Part shown: in pieces, positions 11,101 to 15,800 of the stretch | How positions within the stretch are numbered: the first letter of the stretch is position 1 | Layout: every line of letters starts with the position of its first letter | DNA from: Bacillota bacterium | Lineage (GTDB): Bacteria > Bacillota > Clostridia > Lachnospirales > Lachnospiraceae | Direction of reading: 5' to 3' | Length of the DNA stretch: 21,691 nt | Assembly (NCBI GenBank): GCA_023393095.1 | Contig: JAEWMT010000078.1 | Location: 1-21,691 of the forward strand | Translations under genes and position numbers: made by a program | The notes under the pieces: model-generated | The model's input: only the letters and a program-made list of their open reading frames with translations | Databases searched by the model: none | Told to the model about the DNA's origin: nothing

Positions 11101-11246
11101 TACATGAGACCAATCCTGATCCAGCCTTGTGTGAACCAAACAGTTTCCTGACAACGGGAGAATATTGGTCGGAATCCTATGTGCTTCAACCGCAAGGAAT
11201 TATGAACGCCCCAATCGTGGAAGCAATAAAAGTTGATATGAATTAA
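8181..11246 (+). CDS. GH106-like glycoside hydrolase (putative alpha-L-rhamnosidase)
   Basis: Large cytoplasmic glycosidase of 1021 residues. The N-terminus has the hallmark F-x-N-P-P-x-x-Y-R-x-K-P-F-W-A-W-N-G (10-27), then G-G-F-F-M-H-S-R (47-54), Y-D-E-D-R-W-P-S-G-S-A-G-G (87-99), F-T-D-E-P-H (218-223) and S-E-L-Y-G-A-T-G-W (369-377). These sit in a TIM-barrel arrangement shared with GH106 and related unclassified glycosidases; Glu221 and Glu370 are candidate catalytic or metal-site acids. A C-terminal beta-sandwich region (about 720-1000) resembles GH2-type sugar-binding domains. The start ATG overlaps the GH78 stop (ATGA), with GGAGG 7 nt upstream. Family membership is confident; alpha-L-rhamnose specificity is inferred from GH106 and the two GH78 neighbours. 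Its stop codon lies in the left target repeat of the palindromic element that follows. Confidence 0.82.
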   Translation: MNDDINQKEFQNPPAKYRAKPFWAWNGRLEKTELLRQIDVFHRMGFGGFFMHSRTGLETEYLGDTWFQETANCIEYAEESGMEPWLYDEDRWPSGSAGGLATENHRYRASFLQVEQWDALDWEEINSKDEHIVGIFACQMNKSSFSEKRLLKEGSSLRNGETALIFSIVEAPCKEVYNGNTYLDTMNLEASEHFIELTHEKYRDKLTQENLESVCGIFTDEPHRGPMFTTFNGGNEQWVPYTPKLFESFSKKYGYDLREYLPELFFCNKGDLLSKTTYQYIELCQELFLENFAKPMQDWCHKNKMKLTGHVLHEDSLIAQTLMQGSLMRFYEYMDIPGIDHLLRDNCCFWIVKQVVSVAKQLGKTQILSELYGATGWKATLEEYKQIGDWQALFGINLRCPHLAWYTMQGEAKRDYPASISYHVAGWKEYRYLEDYFSRIHVFLEQGEENEGLLVISPIESVWARSYSGAYDGLNSRDHVINQIEKEYETLFNILTRHQIGFDYGDEGLMEQHAFAENGLLKIGACNYHKVIVCGMYTMRGSTLKLLQEFQTTGGTVVFIGTVPNYVDVEPSSEVVNLAKDAIQIAFDKEHIIKSCEEEKILSVFGEGSEDILVCQRKDSGGSRYMLLNQNRIEEHKKIQVRFRAIQGIEEWNARTGEVTVLACERSKDGHSYITVDFAPGEEKLFRILLSETSKGYESQLVGEEIVTLPETYSYRLSEKNICVLDKVSAYFASSDGVEHRLDPMEVLRADREFRKVLGKPMRGGEMLQPWYRIKHEQGKECPQSVTLCYSFILDKNIEMLELVLENTDHIRQIRLNGMSVLLSYKKQWIDQCYGQLELPVDLLKNGHNEIEVEQEFIGQDGFEAVYLQGDFSVYLKDGRIPVLGELPRQLKLGDVTQQGLPFYSGEITYCLPEMKEYQGRLKITAKDWKGWTMTVVDIQGKEHFIGFAPYTLCCDGLKEIRLFLTRKNTFGPLHETNPDPALCEPNSFLTTGEYWSESYVLQPQGIMNAPIVEAIKVDMN
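11236..11246 (+). repeat. Left 11-bp direct repeat (target-site duplication)
   Basis: ATATGAATTAA, identical to 11401-11411. It contains the last codons and the TAA stop of the GH106-like gene, so the insertion next to it left the protein intact. Confidence 0.8.
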
Positions 11247-11400
11247 TAGGTAATTGTGAAACTCGTAAATTTTAGATATTGTATACACAGCAAATACTAT
11301 TTCGGAGCGGAAGTTAAGCCCGAAGGAAGCGTTGGAGCGGAGAAATATGTATTTGCTGTGTATACAATTACAATGACTATATAGTTTCGCAATTACCTAT
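11247..11400. mobile_element. MITE-like palindromic insertion element, no transposase
   Basis: A non-coding 154-bp element bounded by perfect 11-bp direct repeats. The terminal inverted repeats (11246-11263 with 11383-11400) match at 17 of 18 positions; the one difference would be a G-U pair in RNA. Symmetric 14-nt unpaired stretches follow on each side. A perfect 20-bp inverted repeat comes next (11278-11297 with 11349-11368), extended by 6 bp (11298-11303 with 11342-11347) across a one-base bulge. The 38-nt apical loop (11304-11341) begins and ends with GGAGCGGA. Such features fit a miniature inverted-repeat transposable element moved in trans; a duplication of 10-13 bp recalls IS4-like transposases (inference). 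Transcribed from the operon, it would fold into one long hairpin. Confidence 0.82.
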
Positions 11401-11411
11401 ATATGAATTAA
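11401..11411 (+). repeat. Right 11-bp direct repeat (target-site duplication)
   Basis: ATATGAATTAA, identical to 11236-11246. Removing the element and one repeat rebuilds a stop codon followed after 21 nt by the isomerase ATG, with AAAGGAG at 11417-11423, as expected of the compact operon before insertion. Confidence 0.8.
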
Positions 11412-11432
11412 ATATGAAAGGAGAAATATATT

Positions 11433-12005
11433 ATGAAAATGATTAAGGACAAGGAACTATTAGTAGGAGCTGATTTTGCAGGATTTCCGTTAAAAGAGGC
11501 AGTTGTGGCACATTTAAAAGAGAAGGGATGGAAAATAACGGATATCGGTGTTAAGAGTGCAGACGAAGAAGATCCGGAAATGTTTCATCGAATTGGTTTG
11601 AAAGTAGGCGCGAAAATTACAGAAAAGGAATTTGAAAGGGCATTGCTTTTCTGTGGAACTGGAATGGGCATCCACGTTGCTGCAAGTAAATGTCCCGGAG
11701 TATCTGCAGGTGTAGTGGAAAGTGTACCAGCTGCACTACGTGCAATTACAGGAAATAATGTCAATGTATTGGCAATGGGTGCTTTCTATGTAGCACCTCA
11801 GATGGGAATTGATATTGCAGATGCGTATTTGAGCCATTATCTGGGAGACGGATACGAGTGGTGGCCTAATTTTTATGAATTTCATAAACTAGCTTGTGAT
11901 GAGTTGGATCAATTTGACTATGAGGAATTCAAAAAGAATAATTTTGAAGTAAAACGTCTTGGAGATTATCCATTGGAATTGATGACAAAGCCTGATAATA
12001 TTTAA
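11433..12005 (+). CDS. RpiB/LacA/LacB family sugar-phosphate isomerase, atypical
   Basis: Member of the family that interconverts aldose and ketose phosphates (ribose-5-P, galactose-6-P, erythrulose-4-P). Visible are G-A-D-F-A-G (12-17), the catalytic-cysteine loop F-C-G-T-G-M-G (Cys74, Thr76) and N-V-N-V-L-A-M-G (109-116). Two usual active-site histidines are replaced: the D-H pair is Asp14-Phe15, and the position of E. coli His99 is near Gly107. At 190 residues it is about 40 longer than typical RpiB, with an extra C-terminal tail rich in aromatic and acidic residues. AAAGGAG lies 9 nt before the ATG. The context suggests action on a phosphorylated sugar derived from the imported glycans; classical ribose-5-P isomerase activity is doubtful. 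Confidence 0.85.
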   Translation: MKMIKDKELLVGADFAGFPLKEAVVAHLKEKGWKITDIGVKSADEEDPEMFHRIGLKVGAKITEKEFERALLFCGTGMGIHVAASKCPGVSAGVVESVPAALRAITGNNVNVLAMGAFYVAPQMGIDIADAYLSHYLGDGYEWWPNFYEFHKLACDELDQFDYEEFKKNNFEVKRLGDYPLELMTKPDNI

Positions 12006-12026
12006 AGGGAGCGGGATGGATAAAAC

Positions 12027-12752
12027 ATGAAAATCATGGAGCTTTTCCAGAAGAAATCGCAGGATCTCCAAGGGGCGCAGCCGGTAACGCTGGCCTTTTT
12101 GGGGGACAGCGTTACACAAGGATGCTTTGAAGTATATGAAAATGACAGTGGAAATTTGGAACCCATTTTTGATGTTGCAAGTGCATATCATTCATATTTA
12201 AAACAGCTCTTGACAATGCTCTATCCAAGTGTTCCGATAAATATCATTAATGCTGGGATCTCAGGGGATGGGGCACCGGGAGGACTGAAACGACTTGAGA
12301 GAGATGTGCTAAAATATCATCCAGATTTTACAGTTGTCTGTTTTGGGCTAAATGATTGCGGAAAAGGTGTCGGGAATATGAAAGAATATACGGATGCTCT
12401 GTCAGGAATTTTCAGCGAATTAAAGAAGGCTGAGATTGAGACCGTATTTATGACCCCGAATATGATGAATACTAAAATTAGTTGCCATTTGAAAGAAGCG
12501 GGACTTAGAGAAGTAGCAAAAACTACAATGGAGCTCCAGAAACATGGAGTCCTTGAGCACTATCTGGATCAGGCTCGAAAGGTATGCAGTCAATATCAGA
12601 TTCCGATATGCGATTGCTATCTGGATTGGATTAAAATGGATGAGATGGGTATAGATATTACAAATCATCTTTCCAATTATATCAATCATCCAACACGGCA
12701 GATGAATTGGCTGTTTAGTATTAGACTCTTAGAAAAGATGCTTTACGAGTGA
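12027..12752 (+). CDS. SGNH/GDSL-type hydrolase (putative carbohydrate esterase)
   Basis: Small cytoplasmic esterase of 241 residues with the SGNH blocks: F-L-G-D-S-V-T-Q-G with nucleophile Ser28, N-A-G-I-S-G-D-G with Gly77, G-L-N-D with Asn109, and a C-terminal N-H-P with His221. The Asp three residues before the His, usual in the family, is Tyr218, so the triad acid is missing or comes from elsewhere (for example Asp210). The N-x-I-N-H-P-T-R form recalls rhamnogalacturonan acetylesterase-like members. It has no signal peptide and starts 21 nt after the isomerase gene, with GGATGGA 6 nt before the ATG. A plausible role is removing acetyl groups from imported rhamnogalacturonan-type oligosaccharides so that the rhamnosidases can act. 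Confidence 0.85.
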   Translation: MKIMELFQKKSQDLQGAQPVTLAFLGDSVTQGCFEVYENDSGNLEPIFDVASAYHSYLKQLLTMLYPSVPINIINAGISGDGAPGGLKRLERDVLKYHPDFTVVCFGLNDCGKGVGNMKEYTDALSGIFSELKKAEIETVFMTPNMMNTKISCHLKEAGLREVAKTTMELQKHGVLEHYLDQARKVCSQYQIPICDCYLDWIKMDEMGIDITNHLSNYINHPTRQMNWLFSIRLLEKMLYE

Positions 12753-12797
12753 TATAACATTACCTAACCTTATGGGCCTAGCTGATTAAGGAGTTAT

Positions 12798-12833
12798 ATG
12801 AAATTTTCGATAACTCAGTTTGAAGGGACATAA
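12798..12833 (+). CDS. Possible 11-codon mini-ORF before the fucosidase gene
   Basis: ATG at 12798 with AAGGAG (12788-12793) 4 nt upstream, reading M-K-F-S-I-T-Q-F-E-G-T and stop. Short complementary stretches (12753-12758 with 12793-12798, and 12768-12772 with 12787-12791) could fold over the Shine-Dalgarno. It may be a leader peptide or the surviving start of a gene that once followed the esterase and was replaced by the fucosidase segment. Chance is also possible. Nothing else is seen in the 108-nt gap, and there is no terminator in it. Confidence 0.25.
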   Translation: MKFSITQFEGT

Positions 12834-12860
12834 AATAAGTTATGAAAAGGGGGAATATAA

Positions 12861-13841
12861 ATGACAAACAAAGAGTGGTTTAAACAGGCACAATATGGCC
12901 TTATGATTCACTGGGGTTTATACTGCTTACCAGCAGGCGAGTGGAAGGGGCAACGAATAGAAGAAATAGGTGAATGGATTCAGCAAAAGTATCGTATTCC
13001 AAATGCCGAATATCATAAGCTTGCTTCAATTTTTAACCCTATTTGTTTTAACGCCGAGGATTGGGTTAAGCTTGCAAAAGATGCAGGCATGAACTATATG
13101 GTTTTCACTGCCAAGCATCACGAAGGCTTTGCAATGTATAAATCAGATGTTTCAAAGTTTAATGTAGTTGACGCTACTCCTTTTGGCAGGGATGTTGTCG
13201 GTGAACTTGCCGAGGCTTGTTATAAGCATAATTTTAAACTTGGACTTTATTATTCCCAGGATTTGGACTGGTCTCACCCTAATGGTGGCGGCTGGCCTGC
13301 CGGCAAAACCTGGTACGACGACAGAGCTTATTTTGTTAACAATTGGGATTTCCCCGAGGACGATAAAAAGGATTATTCTGTTTGCTTTGAGGAAAAAATA
13401 AAGCCTCAGGTTAAAGAGATTCTTACAAAATACGGCGATGTGTGCCTTATTTGGTTTGATACCCCTTGCACAATTTCAAAGGAACAAACCGATGAGTTAT
13501 ATAATTTAGTGAAAACTTATCAGCCCGATTGCCTTATTAATTCAAGAATCGGTAACGGTTACGGCGACTATCACTCAACCGATGATAATGACGTGGAGTT
13601 TGACTCAAACGGCAACACAAAAGTAAAAACCGGCCTTTACGAATGCCCTGCAACTCTTAATGATACCTGGGGATATAAAAGCTTTGACAACAATTGGAAA
13701 TCCCCAGAGGAGGTGCTCAGACTTAAAAATAGCCTTAATGCAAAGGGAATTAATTATTTGCTCAATGTAGGCCCCGATTATTTGGGACGCTTCCCGGCAC
13801 CTGCAGTTGATATCTTACGCGAGGTAGGTAAAAGGCTTTAA
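12861..13841 (+). CDS. GH29 alpha-L-fucosidase, compact form
   Basis: Retaining alpha-L-fucosidase of 326 residues, essentially the catalytic TIM barrel alone; many GH29 enzymes run past 400 with a C-terminal beta-domain. Visible motifs are G-L-M-I-H-W-G (13-19), K-H-H-E-G-F-A-M-Y (85-93), L-I-W-F-D (196-200) with Asp200 as the expected nucleophile, E-C-P-A-T-L-N-D-T-W-G-Y (261-272) and Y-L-L-N-V-G-P (299-305). No secretion signal. AAGGGGG lies 7 nt before the ATG, and a strong terminator follows the stop. Codon use departs from the neighbours: of 15 prolines, 8 are CCT and 3 CCC, while the adjacent esterase gene has 5 CCG, 3 CCA and no CCT. CTT is the dominant Leu codon. Horizontal acquisition is likely. 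Confidence 0.92.
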   Translation: MTNKEWFKQAQYGLMIHWGLYCLPAGEWKGQRIEEIGEWIQQKYRIPNAEYHKLASIFNPICFNAEDWVKLAKDAGMNYMVFTAKHHEGFAMYKSDVSKFNVVDATPFGRDVVGELAEACYKHNFKLGLYYSQDLDWSHPNGGGWPAGKTWYDDRAYFVNNWDFPEDDKKDYSVCFEEKIKPQVKEILTKYGDVCLIWFDTPCTISKEQTDELYNLVKTYQPDCLINSRIGNGYGDYHSTDDNDVEFDSNGNTKVKTGLYECPATLNDTWGYKSFDNNWKSPEEVLRLKNSLNAKGINYLLNVGPDYLGRFPAPAVDILREVGKRL

Positions 13842-13853
13842 TATGGTAGATTT

Positions 13854-13888
13854 GAGATTGCTTTTAAATGAAAGCAATCTCTTTTTTT
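13854..13888 (+). terminator. Intrinsic terminator after the fucosidase gene
   Basis: A perfect 11-bp stem (GAGATTGCTTT with AAAGCAATCTC), a 6-nt loop, then seven T residues. It starts 12 nt after the fucosidase stop and closes the glycan-utilisation transcript. Confidence 0.93.
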
Positions 13889-13996
13889 GCCCGCCATGGG
13901 AGAATTCCTAAGAGTGAAAGTCTCGAATCTACCTTTGAAGAAGAGCATTTGAATTTAGTTTTACTTTCAGCGCAATCAAATTGCAATCAAAAATAA
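13889..13996. other. AT-rich intergenic stretch
   Basis: No gene is seen. It contains CTCGAATCTACC (13922-13933), which is the inverse of GGTAGATTTGAG (13845-13856) at 11 of 12 positions, so the two bracket the terminator. The remainder is plain AT-rich DNA leading to a promoter. Confidence 0.5.
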
Positions 13997-14024
13997 TTGT
14001 TTTTTATTATATTATTAGTATAAT
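13997..14024 (+). promoter_or_regulatory. Predicted sigma-A promoter for the acetyltransferase unit
   Basis: TTGTTT (13997-14002) and a perfect TATAAT (14019-14024) are separated by 16 nt in a very AT-rich setting. Transcription would start near 14031, giving a 5' leader of about 135 nt before the acetyltransferase ATG. Confidence 0.7.
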
Positions 14025-14117
14025 AGATGTCAATAGAATAGTTGAGCAAAAGAAGAAATCGATAAAAATAAGGATAGTTTTGAATTTTATAGACAGAAAT
14101 TTGTAGGGGGTTTTAAT

Positions 14118-14147
14118 ATGTGTGGAATGACAACCGATTTTAAATAA
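14118..14147 (+). CDS. Possible leader peptide of 9 residues
   Basis: ATG 14118 to TAA 14147 encodes M-C-G-M-T-T-D-F-K, preceded by the G-rich TAGGGGG (14104-14110), 7 nt upstream. Its last codons form the left arm of the hairpin that partly covers the acetyltransferase Shine-Dalgarno, and its stop is in the loop. A ribosome translating it would open the hairpin. The geometry resembles translational attenuators ahead of antibiotic-resistance genes; function is inferred only. Confidence 0.35.
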   Translation: MCGMTTDFK

Positions 14148-14157
14148 TAAAAATCGG
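14134..14157 (+). promoter_or_regulatory. Hairpin masking the acetyltransferase ribosome-binding site
   Basis: CCGATTTT (14134-14141) pairs perfectly with AAAATCGG (14150-14157) around an 8-nt loop. The last two G residues of the right arm are the first two of the GGAGG Shine-Dalgarno (14156-14160), which is 5 nt before ATG 14166. Confidence 0.55.
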
Positions 14158-14165
14158 AGGTAACA

Positions 14166-14642
14166 ATGGATTATAATATTAGAGAAATGAGAATTACGGA
14201 ATATGCGCTTCTTGTTGACTTCTTATATGAAGCTATTTTCCAAAGAGATGAAACAAACTTAGTACCAAAATCAATAATAGAAAGACCAGAACTTCAAGTA
14301 TATATTCAAAACTTTGGTGATAAAAAAGATGATTATTGTTTATGTGCAGAAGTGGAAGATAAGATGATCGGTGCGGTATGGGTTAGAAATATACAAGGAT
14401 ATGGAAATATTGATAGTGTTACACCAGAGTTTGCAATTTCTCTTTATAAAAAATACAGGGGACATGGGATTGGCACCGAAATGATGCAGAAGATGTTAGA
14501 TTATCTTAAACATTCTGGCTATTCAAAGACATCATTAGCAGTGCAGAAAGATAATTATGCTGTAAGAATGTATTTAAATGTGGGCTTTCAAATTGTGAGT
14601 GAGAATGAGGAAGAATACATTATGGTATATTATTTACAATAG
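14166..14642 (+). CDS. GNAT family N-acetyltransferase
   Basis: Acetyl-CoA-dependent acyltransferase of 158 residues, normal for a single GNAT fold. The acetyl-CoA pyrophosphate loop is Y-R-G-H-G-I-G at 97-103, after a beta-strand at about 86-93; the later motif N-Y-A-V-R-M-Y-L-N-V-G-F is at 130-141. The substrate is not recognisable from sequence. It has its own promoter and lies first in a two-gene unit with the endonuclease IV-like gene, 75 nt downstream. Candidate roles are antibiotic or metabolite acetylation or protein acetylation. The leader-peptide arrangement upstream mildly favours a resistance-type role. Confidence 0.9.
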   Translation: MDYNIREMRITEYALLVDFLYEAIFQRDETNLVPKSIIERPELQVYIQNFGDKKDDYCLCAEVEDKMIGAVWVRNIQGYGNIDSVTPEFAISLYKKYRGHGIGTEMMQKMLDYLKHSGYSKTSLAVQKDNYAVRMYLNVGFQIVSENEEEYIMVYYLQ

Positions 14643-14717
14643 TACTTATTCCAATTTGATGGCTGAGTTAATAATGAAAAGAGTCAGATATGGAATTGTA
14701 CAGTGGAGATATAAAAA

Positions 14718-15536
14718 ATGGATAAATTATTATTTGGAGTATCCGGTCTGCCGATCGGCAGTGGTATCAAAAAGATTAACTATGCGATAGGAATTGAATA
14801 TTTGAAATCCATAGGACTAGATGCAATGGAACTTTTGTTTGTGAGGAATGTCAATGTTACAGATAAAAATAAGGATATAATTTTAGAGACTAAGTTAGAA
14901 AACGATTTTTATCTGTCTGCTCATGGATCGTATTATATAAACCTAAATGCTGAGGACTTAGATAAACAAGAACAATCATTGGAAAGAATAACGAAAGCAG
15001 CGGAAGGCTTAGCTAAAGTGAAGGGAAGAAGTTTGATATTTCACCCAGGATTTTATTTAAGCGACTCAAAAGAGGAAACCTACAATACGATTAAAGAAAA
15101 CCTGCAAAAGCTTCCTCAGAAAGAGATTGATTATCGACTTGAGACCACCGGTAAAGGAACACAATTTGGTACACTGGAAGAATTAGTTTCTCTTTGTAAG
15201 GAAGTGAAATCATGTAAATTATGTATCGATTTTGCTCATATACATGCAAGAGAGAATGGTAGTCTAAAAGGCTTTGATGATTTTGCGAATATACTACAGT
15301 ATGTGCTTGATGAACTCGGGAGATCAGCGTTAGACGATTTACACATTCATATTGCGGGAATTAATTATAATGAAAAGGGCGAAAGAAATCACCTGCCCTT
15401 ATCAGAAAGTGATTTTAATTATGTGGAATGCTTAAAAGCCTTAAAGGAATTTGACGTAAAAGGATGTGTGATTTCAGAAGGACCGCTGATCGAGAAGGAT
15501 GCATTATTATTAAAAAATATTTATAAAAAATTATAA
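14718..15536 (+). CDS. Endonuclease IV (Nfo)-like TIM-barrel protein
   Basis: Protein of 272 residues in the AP endonuclease 2 / xylose isomerase-like TIM-barrel superfamily, closest in look to the short archaeal and clostridial endonuclease IV type. Candidate zinc ligands are S-A-H-G-S-Y (His69), F-H-P-G-F (His109), L-E-T-T-G-K (Glu142), C-I-D-F-A-H-I-H-A-R (Asp171, His174), H-I-H-I-A-G (His209 or His211), G-E-R-N-H-L-P (His225) and S-E-G-P (Glu254). The Asp of the E. coli D-R-H triplet is replaced (Arg223). The expected role is incision at abasic sites in DNA repair; a sugar-isomerase-like function cannot be excluded. GGAG lies 9 nt before the ATG. Confidence 0.82.
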   Translation: MDKLLFGVSGLPIGSGIKKINYAIGIEYLKSIGLDAMELLFVRNVNVTDKNKDIILETKLENDFYLSAHGSYYINLNAEDLDKQEQSLERITKAAEGLAKVKGRSLIFHPGFYLSDSKEETYNTIKENLQKLPQKEIDYRLETTGKGTQFGTLEELVSLCKEVKSCKLCIDFAHIHARENGSLKGFDDFANILQYVLDELGRSALDDLHIHIAGINYNEKGERNHLPLSESDFNYVECLKALKEFDVKGCVISEGPLIEKDALLLKNIYKKL

Positions 15537-15736
15537 GTATCTTAGTTAATTGTATTTCAATTTTGGGGGTCAGATTATATATCTCCAATAGTGTAAAAAA
15601 TTATAATAAAAGAACCTCAAATGCAAAATGTATCATACACTTGAATTAAAATTAAACTAAACTATATCAGAGAAACACAGTGTTTTATTCCGTATGTATC
15701 TGATTGAAAACAGTTTACACGTTATAAAATCCTATA
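15537..15736. other. Intergenic region between convergent genes
   Basis: No gene is seen. Short symmetries occur: AAACAC/GTGTTT around one base (15673-15685), ATCAGA/TCTGAT (15666-15671 with 15699-15704) and GTGTAAA/TTTACAC (15591-15597 with 15714-15720). They could mark a worn insertion-sequence end or be chance in AT-rich DNA. Confidence 0.4.
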
Positions 15737-15783
15737 ATTAGCCCGACAAATGGGGAAATAGATGCCTCATTTGTCGGGCTAAT
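15737..15783. terminator. Long hairpin between convergent genes, likely bidirectional terminator
   Basis: A 19-nt arm (15737-15755) pairs with 15765-15783 at 18 of 19 positions, the remaining one being G-U on the + strand, around a 9-nt loop. The stem is G+C-rich at its core (GCCCGACAAATG). It lies 18 nt beyond the stop of the pyruvyl transferase gene. Neither side has a long T-run; the minus-strand side (TATAGGATTTT) is the better one. Confidence 0.7.
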
Positions 15784-15800
15784 CATTCAATCTTAACCAA

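Noticed and set aside
11304..11341. Similarity of the loop (GGAAGTTAAGC) to 5S rRNA
   Set aside because: Only about 11 bases resemble the conserved 5S string, and the surrounding sequence and pairing do not fit 5S rRNA. It is not called as an rRNA gene or fragment.
11351..11384. Outward-facing promoter in the right half of the palindromic element
   Set aside because: TTGCTG and CTATAT can be paired with an 18-nt spacer, but both boxes are weak and part of the inverted repeat. The evidence is insufficient to call a promoter.
11246..11400. Intrinsic terminator or riboswitch in the gap before the isomerase gene
   Set aside because: No T-run follows the hairpin and the flanking direct repeats are better explained by transposition. 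No known riboswitch core was recognised.
12861..13841. Fucosidase gene as a truncated pseudogene
   Set aside because: All core GH29 motifs, including the nucleophile Asp200, are present. The frame is intact and a ribosome site and terminator frame it, so a compact functional enzyme is more likely.
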